DNA from: an uncultured Moraxellaceae bacterium
Lineage (GTDB): Bacteria > Pseudomonadota > Gammaproteobacteria > Pseudomonadales > Moraxellaceae
DNA: 19,374 nt
Direction of reading: 5' to 3'
Assembly: GCA_937928295.1 (NCBI GenBank)
Contig: CALEYY010000149.1
Location: 1-19,374, forward strand
Under the pieces are notes generated by a model. The model was not told the DNA's origin, searched no databases, and saw only the letters and a list, made by a program, of their open reading frames with translations. A program made the position numbers and the translations under genes. Below are positions 1-7,592 of the stretch, piece after piece (the first letter of the stretch is position 1; every line of letters starts with the position of its first letter).

Positions 1-347
1 AAGGTGTGGTCACTGACGAGGCACTTTCGGCCTTGCGCACCGGCGTGGTGCTCAATGATGGGCCGGCATGCGCCATCAGCGCTCAGCACCTGACTAACTG
101 TTTTGTTGACGAGCGGATTGGCGAGCGGATGCCGCCGATTCGTCATCGCGCACTGATACCGACGAGCTGGGTTGAGCTGGTGCTGGATGAGGGCCGAAAC
201 CGGCAGGTGCGGCGCATGACCGCGGCCGTAGGGCTGCCGACACTGCGGCTGATTCGCGTGGCGATAGGGCCGTGGCGACTGGACGACATCGCCATAGGCG
301 GCTGGCGCGAGGTGCCGGTGAGTGAGGCGCGCGCTGTGCTCGGCTGA
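1..347 (+). CDS. rluE: 23S rRNA pseudouridine synthase, RluE-like, C-terminal part
   Basis: The reading frame is open from the left edge, with the first whole codon at position 3, and stops at 347, so only the last ~114 residues are visible. They contain the RsuA/RluB/E/F family C-terminal signature: a W-V-E-L-V-L strand, then DEGRNRQVRRMTAAVG, then LPTLRLIRVAIG, and a closing G-W-R-E-V. Enzymes of this family isomerise a specific uridine in rRNA; RluE acts on U2457 of E. coli 23S rRNA. The catalytic Asp motif and any S4 domain lie upstream, outside the window. The RluE assignment, rather than RluB or RluF, rests on similarity to the remembered RluE tail and on synteny, since E. coli rluE also lies just before the mnmA-hflD-purB cluster. 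The gene converges on moaE with only 32 bases between the stops. Confidence 0.8.
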   Translation, partial: GVVTDEALSALRTGVVLNDGPACAISAQHLTNCFVDERIGERMPPIRHRALIPTSWVELVLDEGRNRQVRRMTAAVGLPTLRLIRVAIGPWRLDDIAIGGWREVPVSEARAVLG

Positions 348-379
348 ATGGGCTTTTTGCGGCCAAACCGGGCCTGAGC

Positions 380-844
380 TCAGTGCTTTACGGCATCCAC
401 CCAATGCGCCTGGCCGTTGATCCACTCCCGTTTCCAGAACGGGGCGGATGTTTTCAGCGTATCCATAATGCCGGCCGCCGCCTCGAAGGCTTCGCGCCGA
501 TGCGCCGAGGCGACACTGACACGAACAATGGTCTCCCCTGCCGGCACCAGCCCGATGCGGTGCACGATCTCGCCGGCCACGATGCCCCAGCGCGCGGCGG
601 CATCCTGCAAAAGCTGCAATAGCAGGCGCTCGGACATGCCGGGGTAATGCTCAAGGTCAATGGCCGAAACATCGCCGGCCTGACTGTCGCGACGCACCTG
701 GCCGGTGAAGGTCACCGTGGCGCCAACGCCGGGCAGCAGTTGCCAGCGCACCACGGCATCGGTATGCGGCACGATGGTGCCGGCGGCGACCTCAATGCGC
801 CAGGGCGATTCGGCAGCAGCCTCAAAAGCTGTCTCAGACACCAT
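380..844 (-). CDS. moaE: Molybdopterin synthase catalytic subunit MoaE
   Basis: This 154-residue protein is close to the family's usual ~150. MoaE is the large subunit of molybdopterin synthase and uses thiocarboxylated MoaD to put two sulfurs into precursor Z (cPMP), giving molybdopterin in the cytoplasm. Visible family motifs in order are GATVTFTGQVR (about 41-51), LEHYPGM (64-70), HRIG (95-98), SAHRREAFEA (from 113) and DTLKTSAPFWKRE (128-140). Lys131 and Lys138 match the two conserved catalytic lysines of the family (Lys119 and Lys126 in E. coli). The start lies one base beyond the moaD stop, so the two are probably translationally coupled. It is the last gene of the minus-strand moaC-moaD-moaE unit. 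A 10-base perfect palindrome (CTGAGCTCAG, 374-383) covers its stop codon. Confidence 0.96.
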   Translation of the reverse strand: MVSETAFEAAAESPWRIEVAAGTIVPHTDAVVRWQLLPGVGATVTFTGQVRRDSQAGDVSAIDLEHYPGMSERLLLQLLQDAAARWGIVAGEIVHRIGLVPAGETIVRVSVASAHRREAFEAAAGIMDTLKTSAPFWKREWINGQAHWVDAVKH

Positions 845-845
845 A

Positions 846-1118
846 TCAGCCCCCGGTCACGGGTGGGAAAAATGCCACTTCGTCATGATCAGCCAGCTCA
901 ACATCGGTGCTGATGTTGAGCAGATTCTGATTCAGCGCCACCATCAAGCGAGATGCATTCGGGCCGACGAGTTCGGCCCAAGCCTCACCGCGCAGCGCCA
1001 GATCGACCCGCAGGCTGAGCAGCGTCTGCATGTCCGGGCGTAACTCGACAATCTCTTCGCTGAGCCCGAGCTTTTCGCGAATGCGGGCGAAATAACGAAT
1101 CGTGATGCGTGGTGCCAT
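846..1118 (-). CDS. moaD: Molybdopterin synthase sulfur carrier subunit MoaD
   Basis: MoaD is the small ubiquitin-fold subunit that carries sulfur as a C-terminal thiocarboxylate to the MoaE active site. The protein has 90 residues, slightly longer than the ~81 of E. coli. It begins with a beta strand (ITIRYFARIREKLG), has LMVALNQNLL in the middle, and ends DEVAFFPPVTGG; the terminal Gly-Gly is the diagnostic functional feature. A longer frame extends upstream to 1247 inside moaC, but the ATG at 1118 is preferred because it begins at the ubiquitin fold and has an SD-like CAGGAAT six bases or so upstream. It lies 31 bases after the moaC stop and one base before moaE, in one operon. Confidence 0.95.
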   Translation of the reverse strand: MAPRITIRYFARIREKLGLSEEIVELRPDMQTLLSLRVDLALRGEAWAELVGPNASRLMVALNQNLLNISTDVELADHDEVAFFPPVTGG

Positions 1119-1149
1119 TTTAATTCCTGAAAAAGTTAGTTCCTGAAAA

Positions 1150-1638
1150 TCAGTTCCGTTGCCAAGTGCCGCTGGCCCCGCCAGATTTGGTTTCCAGCTG
1201 AATCTGCTCGATGACCATGCCTCGATCCACCGCCTTGCACATGTCATACACCGTCAGCGCCGCTACCGAGGCGGCCGTTAGCGCCTCCATCTCCACACCG
1301 GTCGGGCCGCTGACCTTGCAGCGCGCACGAATGCGCAGACCGGGCAGGCTGTCGTCGGCCTCCAGCGTCACGCTCACGCCGGTCAGCATCAACGGGTGAC
1401 AAAGCGGAATCAGCTCCCAGGTCCGTTTCGCCGCCTGAATGCCGGCAATGCGCGCGACCGCCAGCACATCGCCCTTGGGATGCCCCTGCGACACAATCAG
1501 CGCCAGCGTCGCCGGCAACATGCGGATGGCCGCCGTCGCGATGGCTTCGCGCGCCGTATCTGGCTTGTCGCCGACATCGACCATGCGGGCAGCGCCGTGT
1601 TCGTCGAGGTGGCTCAGAGTCGCGGCTTGCTGTGTCAT
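1150..1638 (-). CDS. moaC: Cyclic pyranopterin monophosphate synthase MoaC
   Basis: MoaC converts the cyclic GTP-derived product of MoaA (3',8-cyclo-7,8-dihydro-GTP) into cPMP, the first stable intermediate of molybdenum cofactor synthesis. The 162 residues match the family length (161 in E. coli). Conserved blocks are MVDVGDK (19-25), KGDVLAVARIAGIQAAKR ... LIPLCHPL (55-83) and GVEMEALTAASVAALTVYDMCKAVDR (114-139), with the expected active-site His81, Asp132 and Lys135. I chose the ATG at 1638 over the in-frame ATG at 1665 because AGGAAA sits six bases upstream and the family N-terminus fits. It is the first gene of moaCDE and is divergent from mnmA. No moaA, which makes its substrate, and no moaB lies in the window. 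Confidence 0.95.
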   Translation of the reverse strand: MTQQAATLSHLDEHGAARMVDVGDKPDTAREAIATAAIRMLPATLALIVSQGHPKGDVLAVARIAGIQAAKRTWELIPLCHPLMLTGVSVTLEADDSLPGLRIRARCKVSGPTGVEMEALTAASVAALTVYDMCKAVDRGMVIEQIQLETKSGGASGTWQRN

Positions 1639-1646
1639 TTGCTTTC

Positions 1647-1676
1647 CTGTCATGGGTGCGGCCAATCCGTTAACAT
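1647..1676 (+). promoter_or_regulatory. Possible mnmA promoter
   Basis: CTGTCA at 1647-1652 and TAACAT at 1671-1676 are separated by 18 bases and lie in the 83-base gap between the divergent moaC and mnmA starts. Each hexamer matches about four of six sigma-70 consensus bases. A promoter for mnmA is expected here. This placement is tentative, and I found no comparably good opposing promoter for moaC. Confidence 0.3.
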
Positions 1677-1721
1677 AAGCGCCCTAGTTTCCGAAAATGC
1701 CGTGCATTGCGCCAGCCCAAT

Positions 1722-2846
1722 ATGAGCTTAGATTCACACGCCATCCCCCCTGCAGCCCCCGCCCAAGGCCAAAAAGTCATCGTCGGCATGTCCGGCGGCG
1801 TCGACTCGTCGGTCTCGGCCTGGCTGCTGATGCAACAGGGTTATGCCGTGGAAGGCCTGTTCATGAAGAACTGGGAAGAGGATGACGGCACCGACTATTG
1901 CACGGCGCGCGAGGATCTGGCCGATGCCCAAGCGGTCTGCGACCGGCTCGGCATCAAGCTGCATCAGGCCAATTTTGCCGCCGAATACTGGGATCGCGTG
2001 TTCGAGCATTTTCTCGACGAATACAAGGCCGGACGCACGCCCAACCCAGACATCCTGTGCAACAAGGAAATCAAGTTCCGCGCCTTTCTCGACTACGCCC
2101 TGAGCCTCGGTGCCGACTTCATTGCCACCGGCCATTACACCCGGCGCAGTGCCGGCAACCCAGCACAGCTGCTGCGCGGGCGCGATGGCAACAAGGATCA
2201 GAGCTATTTTCTGCACGCCGTCGCCGGTTCGCAGATCGCCCGCACGCTGTTTCCGGTGGGCGACATCGAGAAGCCGGAGGTGCGCCGCATCGCCGCCGAA
2301 CTGGGCCTGGCCACGGCCGCCAAGAAGGATTCGACCGGCATCTGCTTCATTGGCGAGCGCCGCTTCAAGGACTTTCTGGCGCAGTATCTGCCGGCACAGC
2401 CGGGCCGTATCGAGACCGATGCCGGCGCGGTCATTGGCGAGCATCAGGGCCTGATGTACTACACGCTGGGCCAGCGTCAGGGCATCGGCATCGGCGGCCA
2501 GAAAAATGCCGAAGAAGCGCCGTGGTATGTGGTGCACAAAGATCTCGTGCGTAATGTGCTGGTCATCGGTCAGGGCCATGAGCATCCGCTGATGATGAGC
2601 CGAGCGCTGTTTGCCGGCACCATCGACTGGGTTGCCGGCAGCGCGCCCGCACTGCCCCTGCACTGCACCGCGAAGACACGCTATCGCCAGCCCGATCAAA
2701 CCTGCATCGTCAGCCATGACGGCGAGCGTTATCGCGTCGACTTCACCGACACTCAGCGCGCCGTCACACCCGGCCAATCTGTGGTTTTTTATGTGGATGA
2801 TGTCTGCCTTGGCGGCGGCGTCATCGAGGAGACAGTTCCGGCATGA
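1722..2846 (+). CDS. mnmA: tRNA-specific 2-thiouridylase MnmA
   Basis: MnmA (TrmU) activates U34 of tRNA-Lys, tRNA-Glu and tRNA-Gln with ATP and inserts sulfur delivered by the Tus relay, forming 2-thiouridine. From the ATG at 1722 it has 374 residues, against 368 in E. coli. The PP-loop SGGVDSS is at 24-30. The first catalytic cysteine is in NPDILCNKEIKF (Cys113) and the second, persulfide-bearing one in STGICFIGERRF (Cys208). TGHYTR and the DQSYFL block are also present. An in-frame TTG at 1707 could add five residues; neither start has a clear ribosome binding site, and ATG is the simpler choice. The stop overlaps the hflD start by four bases (ATGA), as in a translationally coupled pair. 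Confidence 0.96.
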   Translation: MSLDSHAIPPAAPAQGQKVIVGMSGGVDSSVSAWLLMQQGYAVEGLFMKNWEEDDGTDYCTAREDLADAQAVCDRLGIKLHQANFAAEYWDRVFEHFLDEYKAGRTPNPDILCNKEIKFRAFLDYALSLGADFIATGHYTRRSAGNPAQLLRGRDGNKDQSYFLHAVAGSQIARTLFPVGDIEKPEVRRIAAELGLATAAKKDSTGICFIGERRFKDFLAQYLPAQPGRIETDAGAVIGEHQGLMYYTLGQRQGIGIGGQKNAEEAPWYVVHKDLVRNVLVIGQGHEHPLMMSRALFAGTIDWVAGSAPALPLHCTAKTRYRQPDQTCIVSHDGERYRVDFTDTQRAVTPGQSVVFYVDDVCLGGGVIEETVPA

Positions 2847-3475
2847 GCCAACTCAATCGCGACAAGACCCTGGCGCTGGCGGCCATTTTTCAGGCGGCAG
2901 GGCTGGCCAACGAACTGGCGCGCAAAGGCAGTACCGATGCCGATGCCGAAGCGTTCCTGAAGCAGTCGGTACTGGTCATGGACACCGATGCGCCCGGCGA
3001 CATCTATCCCGATCCGCAGGGTTTGAAGCCGGGTCTGCGCTGGCTTGAAGGTTGTTTGATGGAGCAAGGTCGCGGCCTTCAGAATGCCAGCGAGATCATC
3101 CGCATTGCGCTCGGCGTGGTGCAGGTCGAAGGCCAGTTCAACGACAGCCCAGCGGTGCAGAACACGCTGCGCACGCGACTAGATTCGATCAACCGGCAGC
3201 GCGTCATGAGCCCGGACATGAGTACGGGTGAACTCAACAACCTACTCGGTTCAGCCTATGTGGATAGCCTCGGTCAGCTCCGCTTCCGCGTGCAGATTCG
3301 CGGTGATGCCAAGCAGCTGCAGGCCGCCGGCATGGCCGAACGGATTCGCGCCATCCTGCTCGCCGGCGTGCGCGCCGCCTGGCTCTGGCGACGACTCGGT
3401 GGCCGTCGCTGGCACCTGATCTTCACACGCGGGCAAATCCTCCGGGAAATCCGCGAAATCGCCAAATCGGTGTAA
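2843..3475 (+). CDS. hflD: High frequency lysogenization protein HflD homolog
   Basis: The protein has 210 residues (E. coli HflD, formerly YcfC, has 213). It is predicted to be largely alpha-helical, with recognisable family segments: an N-terminal LALAAIFQAAGLANELAR, then GLRWLEGCL, and a C-terminal arginine-rich ILLAGVRAAWLWRRLGG followed by RGQILREIREIAK. In E. coli HflD is a membrane-associated protein that binds lambda CII and favours lytic growth; its normal cellular role is unclear. It overlaps mnmA by four bases and stands 51 bases before purB, the same mnmA-hflD-purB order as in E. coli. GAGGAG about eleven bases before the ATG may act as ribosome binding site. There is no phage nearby, so the name reflects homology, not a phage function. 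Confidence 0.93.
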   Translation: MSQLNRDKTLALAAIFQAAGLANELARKGSTDADAEAFLKQSVLVMDTDAPGDIYPDPQGLKPGLRWLEGCLMEQGRGLQNASEIIRIALGVVQVEGQFNDSPAVQNTLRTRLDSINRQRVMSPDMSTGELNNLLGSAYVDSLGQLRFRVQIRGDAKQLQAAGMAERIRAILLAGVRAAWLWRRLGGRRWHLIFTRGQILREIREIAKSV

Positions 3476-3526
3476 ACTTCGCGCCCTTAAAACGCCCTCT
3501 TTCTCTTTGCCGCTTCGGAGCCCGTC

Positions 3527-4903
3527 ATGGCGCAATTCACTCAATCCACCACGCTGACCGCCCTGTCACCGGTCGATGGCCGCTATGCCGGCAAGGTCGA
3601 TGCCCTGCGTCCGATTTTCAGCGAATTTGGCCTGATCAGCGCCCGTGTCGAAGTCGAAGTGCGCTGGCTCCAGCGCCTGGCCGATTTGCCCGGCGTGGCC
3701 GAAGTGCCGACCTTCAGCGCCGAAGCGCAGCAGTTCCTGAATGCGCTGGTGAGCAATTTCTCGCTGGACGATGCCGAGTGGATCAAGAATAGCGAGCGCG
3801 TCACCAACCATGATGTGAAGGCCGTCGAATACTTCCTCAAGGATCGCGTCAAAGCGCTGCCGGAACTGGCGGCCGTGAGCGAATTCATCCACTTCGCCTG
3901 CACCTCGGAAGACATCAACAACCTCTCGCACGCGCTCATGCTGAAAGCCGGCCGCGATGTCGTGCAGGCGCAGATGCAGACCGTCACCGACGCCATTCGC
4001 GGCCTCGCGCATCGCTATGCTGATGTCTCCATGTTGTCGCGCACGCATGGCCAGACCGCCTCGCCGACCACGCTCGGCAAGGAAATGGCCAATGTCGCCT
4101 TCCGTCTCCAGCGTCAGATCGAACAGCTCGCGGCCGTGCCGCTGCTGGGCAAGATCAACGGTGCCGTCGGCAACTACAACGCGCATCTGGTGACCTACCC
4201 GGAAGTGGACTGGCAGGCCAATGCCGAGACTTTCGTGACTTCGCTGGGGCTGACCTTCAACCCCTACACCACGCAGATCGAGCCGCACGACTACATCGCC
4301 GAATACTTCGATGCCGTGCGCCGCTTCAACACCATCCTCATCGACTTCGATCGCGATGTCTGGGGCTACATCTCGCTGGGCTACTTCAAACAGAAGCTCA
4401 AGGAAGGCGAAGTCGGCTCCTCGACCATGCCGCACAAGGTCAACCCCATCGATTTCGAGAACTCGGAAGGCAACCTCGGCCTGGCCAACGCCATCCTCGG
4501 CCATCTCGCCGAGAAGCTGCCGATCTCGCGCTGGCAGCGCGACCTCACCGACTCCACCGTGCTGCGCAACCTCGGTGTCGGCCTCGCGCACAGCGCCATC
4601 GCCTACGATGCCGCGCTGAAGGGCATCGGCAAGCTGGAAATGAACGAGCAGAAGCTGGCCGATGACCTCGATGCGTCGTGGGAAGTGCTGGGCGAAGCGA
4701 TCCAGACCGTGATGCGCCGCTACGGCATCGACGAGCCCTATGAAAAGCTGAAGGCGCTGACGCGCGGCAAGGGCATCGACCGCGAACGCCTGCAGGTCTT
4801 CATCGACACGCTGGACATGCCCGAGGCCGTGAAAGCCGAGCTGCGGGCGCTGACGCCGGCGAGCTACATCGGTAATGCCGTCGCTCAGGCGCAGCGCGTT
4901 TAA
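3527..4903 (+). CDS. purB: Adenylosuccinate lyase
   Basis: PurB acts twice in purine synthesis: it releases fumarate from SAICAR to give AICAR, and from adenylosuccinate to give AMP. The 458 residues agree with the E. coli type (456). The fumarase/aspartase superfamily signature GSSTMPHKVNPIDFENSEGN begins near residue 297; Ser298 lies in the flexible loop that carries the catalytic serine. SRTHGQTASPTTLGKE supplies the conserved His and Thr region, and the N-terminal LTALSPVDGRYAGKVDALR is typical of this subgroup. GGAG lies about seven bases upstream of the ATG. The stop codon falls inside a short direct duplication (4899-4925). It follows hflD closely and may share its transcript. The very long open frame on the opposite strand is a codon-bias artefact. 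Confidence 0.98.
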   Translation: MAQFTQSTTLTALSPVDGRYAGKVDALRPIFSEFGLISARVEVEVRWLQRLADLPGVAEVPTFSAEAQQFLNALVSNFSLDDAEWIKNSERVTNHDVKAVEYFLKDRVKALPELAAVSEFIHFACTSEDINNLSHALMLKAGRDVVQAQMQTVTDAIRGLAHRYADVSMLSRTHGQTASPTTLGKEMANVAFRLQRQIEQLAAVPLLGKINGAVGNYNAHLVTYPEVDWQANAETFVTSLGLTFNPYTTQIEPHDYIAEYFDAVRRFNTILIDFDRDVWGYISLGYFKQKLKEGEVGSSTMPHKVNPIDFENSEGNLGLANAILGHLAEKLPISRWQRDLTDSTVLRNLGVGLAHSAIAYDAALKGIGKLEMNEQKLADDLDASWEVLGEAIQTVMRRYGIDEPYEKLKALTRGKGIDRERLQVFIDTLDMPEAVKAELRALTPASYIGNAVAQAQRV

Positions 4904-4925
4904 GCCACGCGTATTTAAGCCACGC
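4899..4925 (+). repeat. 12-base tandem direct repeat at the purB stop
   Basis: TTTAAGCCACGC occurs at 4899-4910 and again, exactly, at 4914-4925, a 15-base period. The first copy contains the purB TAA stop; the second lies in the 54-base gap before roxA. It looks like a small local duplication. No function can be read from the sequence. Confidence 0.85.
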
Positions 4926-4957
4926 AGACATCCACAAAAAATTAAACAGGAACCGCC

Positions 4958-6172
4958 ATGCTGCTGAACCCGACTGCTGTTGCCGATTGCCTGGCTGATG
5001 CCCCGCTGCCCTGGCTCGGCGGCCTGCGCGCCAGCGAGTTCCTGCGCGACTACTGGCAGAAAAAACCGCTGCTGGTGCGCAATGCCTTCCCAGATCTGGC
5101 GACCCTGCTGGAGCCGGACGAGCTGCTCGAACTGGCCGAAACCGAAGAGGCCGAGAGCCGCGTCATCGTGGAAGATGGCGCCGAGCCTTGGGAAGTGCGC
5201 CAGGGCCCGTTCCACTCGACGGTCTGGCGCAAACTCAAGGGCAAGAAGTGGACGGCGCTGGTGCAGGCCGTAGACCACTATCTACCGCCGCTGGCCGACC
5301 TGCTCGACCACTTCGCCTTCGTGCCGGAATGGCGCATCGACGATGTCATGGTGTCTTACGCCGTGCCCGGCGGCTCGGTCGGCGCTCACTTCGACCAGTA
5401 CGATGTGTTCTTGCTCCAAGGCCCCGGCCAGCGCCGCTGGCAGCTCGGCGAACCATGCAACGATCAGACGCCACGCCTGGAGCACGCCCAGCTGCGCCTG
5501 ATCGCCGACATGCCGGTGAGCTTCGACGAAATTCTCGGCCCCGGCGACCTGCTCTATGTGCCGCCCGGCCTCGGCCATCACGGTGTCGCGCAGACCGAGT
5601 GCCTGACCTACTCCGTCGGCTTCCGCGCCCCGTCTCTCGGTCACATCCTAGAGCAGGTGGTGGATGCCGTGCTGCTCGACCGTGGCACCGACCAGCTTTA
5701 TGGCGATGCCGGCCGCGCCCTGCCGGTGCATCCCGCCGAACTCGGCCTCAGCGATGTCACCACGCTCGCCACCACCTTGCAGGGCTGGCTGCAGCAACCG
5801 CTGCTGTTCCAGACCGCACTCGCGCCCTTCCTCAGCGAAGCCAAATACGACGACTACGAGCCCGAAGGTGAGCCCTGCACGCTGGCCGACCTGTGCGCGG
5901 CACTGAGCGATGGCATCGATCTGCTCCGCGACCCAGCCTCACGCTGGCTCTGGGAGTCGCAAACGCAGACCTTCTGGCGCAACGGTGAAGCCGTTACCGT
6001 GCCCGATGCCGTCAAGCCGCATCTGCCCGCGCTGCTAACCGGCCGACGCCATAGCGCCGCCGCACTGGCCGCACTGCCGGAAGCCGTGCTGAGCTGGCTC
6101 GCCGATGACATCAGCGCCGGCTTCTGGCTGCCCGTTGACGGCGCAAACAGCAACGAGAATGGCTCTTCCTGA
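4958..6172 (+). CDS. roxA: Ribosomal protein L16 arginine hydroxylase, RoxA (YcfD) family cupin
   Basis: RoxA-type enzymes are Fe(II)/2-oxoglutarate oxygenases with a JmjC-like cupin fold; E. coli RoxA (YcfD) hydroxylates Arg81 of ribosomal protein L16. The 404-residue protein (373 in E. coli) carries the facial-triad motif as GAHFDQYDVF, with His144 and Asp146, and a distal histidine at VPPGLGHHG (His207 or His208). N-terminal FLRDYWQKKPLLVRNAF and the SVGFRAPS segment after the metal site are also family features. The C-terminal ~170 residues would form the dimerisation and winged-helix regions known for the family. CAGGAA lies six bases before the ATG. E. coli roxA also lies near purB, there separated by phoPQ. 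The stop overlaps the pabB start by one base (TGATG). Confidence 0.92.
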   Translation: MLLNPTAVADCLADAPLPWLGGLRASEFLRDYWQKKPLLVRNAFPDLATLLEPDELLELAETEEAESRVIVEDGAEPWEVRQGPFHSTVWRKLKGKKWTALVQAVDHYLPPLADLLDHFAFVPEWRIDDVMVSYAVPGGSVGAHFDQYDVFLLQGPGQRRWQLGEPCNDQTPRLEHAQLRLIADMPVSFDEILGPGDLLYVPPGLGHHGVAQTECLTYSVGFRAPSLGHILEQVVDAVLLDRGTDQLYGDAGRALPVHPAELGLSDVTTLATTLQGWLQQPLLFQTALAPFLSEAKYDDYEPEGEPCTLADLCAALSDGIDLLRDPASRWLWESQTQTFWRNGEAVTVPDAVKPHLPALLTGRRHSAAALAALPEAVLSWLADDISAGFWLPVDGANSNENGSS

Positions 6173-7515
6173 TGCTCATCCACGAGTTGGCCTGGACTGA
6201 CTCGCCCGAAGCAGCACTCGCCGCCGTTCGCGACCTGCCCTGGCCCTTGCTGCTGGACAGCCAGGCGGCCGGCCGCTGGGACATCCTCGTTGCAGCCCCG
6301 CGTGCCCACTCCTGGCAGACCGGCGATGGCTGGCAGCACGCGCACTGGCCTGCCGCCGACCTCGCCGCTGACGCCGATGCCTTTGCCGTGATGCAAGCCC
6401 TGCAGGACTGGGGCGGCCCGGAGCTGCCGCGTGCCGAGCCAGCGCAAAACTGGCCCTTCGTACACGGCGTGATGGGCTGCCTCGGCTACGCCAGCGCCAG
6501 CGAGCGCGGCCTGCCCACGCCACGCCACGATGACTGGCCGCTGGCCATCCTCGCCTACTACGATCAGGGCTGCGTCTGGGACCATGAGCAGCGCCGCTGC
6601 TTTGCCTGGAGCCTGAATGCGCAGACCTGGCCGGACTGGCTGGCGCGCTTGCAAACAGCAGCGCCGTCACCCTGCCAATCCTTGCTTTTGCAAACACCGT
6701 TCCAGGCGCTGACCCAACAGCCGCGCTACGCCGCCGACATCGCCCGCATTCACGACTTCATCCGCGCCGGCGACTGCTATCAGGTCAATTACACGCAAGC
6801 CTATGAGGCCCACTGCGAAGGCGAACTGTGGGCCGCCTACAGCACGCTGCGTCCGCTCGCGCTGGCGCCTTATGCCGCCTACTGGCGTCTGCCCTGGGGC
6901 GAGATACTCTGCCTCTCGCCGGAGCAGTTTCTCGGCATCCACCAGCAGCGCATCACCACGCGCCCGATCAAGGGTACGCGCCGCCGTCAGGCCGATGCCA
7001 TCGCCGATGCCGCCGAGGCCAGCGCGTTGCTCGCCAGCGCCAAGGACATGGCCGAAAACATCATGATCACCGACCTGCTGCGCAACGACCTGAGCAAGCA
7101 CGCCGTCATCGGCAGCGTGCAGGTGCCGCAGCTGTGCGCGCTGGAAAGCTTTGGTCAGGTGCATCACCTGGTCACCACGATTGAGGCCACGCTGGCTGCC
7201 GACGCCAATATCGCCAGCGTGCTGCGCGACGCATTCCCCGGCGGCTCGATCACCGGCGCGCCGAAAAAGCGCGTCATGGAGATCATCGAAGCGCTGGAGC
7301 CGACGCCCCGCGGCTTGTACTGTGGCAGCCTGTTCTACTGGGACGCCAGCGGCCACTTCGACAGCAACATCACCATCCGCACACTGGTCTTAAAGGACGG
7401 CACGCTGCGCACCTGGGCCGGCGGCGGCATCACGCTGGACTCGCAGTGGCAGAGCGAATGGGAAGAATGCGGCAACAAGATGGGCGGCATCATGCGCGCG
7501 CTGGAGCAGCGCTGA
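6172..7515 (+). CDS. pabB: Aminodeoxychorismate synthase component I
   Basis: PabB aminates chorismate to 4-amino-4-deoxychorismate, using ammonia from the glutaminase PabA, on the route to p-aminobenzoate and folate. It has 447 residues (453 in E. coli). The chorismate-binding C-terminal half shows DCYQVNYTQAYEA (from 201), RPIKGTRRR with Lys267, KDMAENIMITDLLRNDL, FPGGSITGAPKKRVM and the closing WEECGNKMGGI. Lys in the PIKGT motif is the nucleophile that separates PabB from anthranilate synthase TrpE, which has Ala there, so this is PabB. The N-terminal half is the usual diverged domain. No pabA or pabC lies beside it. Start and roxA stop overlap by one base, which suggests coupled translation. 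A bidirectional terminator follows. Confidence 0.95.
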   Translation: MLIHELAWTDSPEAALAAVRDLPWPLLLDSQAAGRWDILVAAPRAHSWQTGDGWQHAHWPAADLAADADAFAVMQALQDWGGPELPRAEPAQNWPFVHGVMGCLGYASASERGLPTPRHDDWPLAILAYYDQGCVWDHEQRRCFAWSLNAQTWPDWLARLQTAAPSPCQSLLLQTPFQALTQQPRYAADIARIHDFIRAGDCYQVNYTQAYEAHCEGELWAAYSTLRPLALAPYAAYWRLPWGEILCLSPEQFLGIHQQRITTRPIKGTRRRQADAIADAAEASALLASAKDMAENIMITDLLRNDLSKHAVIGSVQVPQLCALESFGQVHHLVTTIEATLAADANIASVLRDAFPGGSITGAPKKRVMEIIEALEPTPRGLYCGSLFYWDASGHFDSNITIRTLVLKDGTLRTWAGGGITLDSQWQSEWEECGNKMGGIMRALEQR

Positions 7516-7545
7516 ATCCCTTTCTTTTCGCGCTGAACGCCAAGC

Positions 7546-7578
7546 ATGAAAAAAGCGCCACGAAGGCGCCTTTTTCAT
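7546..7578. terminator. Bidirectional intrinsic terminator between pabB and thrH
   Basis: An inverted repeat with arms ending GCGCC and GGCGC around the loop ACGAA is flanked by an A-run on the left and a T-run on the right. It therefore reads as a hairpin plus U-tract in both directions. It lies 31 bases after the pabB stop and 15 bases after the thrH stop, so it can serve both convergent genes. Confidence 0.85.
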
Positions 7579-7592
7579 CTCAGCGCTGACCC

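Noticed and set aside
348..379. Intrinsic terminator between rluE and moaE
   Set aside because: Only a 4-base GGCC self-complement and a 10-base palindrome over the moaE stop are present, with no stem plus U-tract.
846..1247. Longer moaD frame of 133 residues starting inside moaC
   Set aside because: The first 43 residues are out-of-frame moaC sequence; the ubiquitin fold and a ribosome binding site begin at 1118.
1734..2777. 347-codon minus-strand open frame opposite mnmA
   Set aside because: Entirely within mnmA, which has all catalytic motifs; composition is an antisense artefact.
2843..3475. hflD as a sign of a nearby prophage
   Set aside because: hflD is a normal chromosomal gene beside mnmA and purB in gammaproteobacteria, and no phage gene is present.
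3566..5278. 570-codon minus-strand open frame opposite purB and the roxA start
   Set aside because: It crosses two well-supported plus-strand genes and reads as the mirror of their codons, without family motifs or a ribosome binding site.
6172..7515. Anthranilate synthase TrpE instead of PabB
   Set aside because: The PIKGT motif has the PabB nucleophile lysine; TrpE has alanine at that place.
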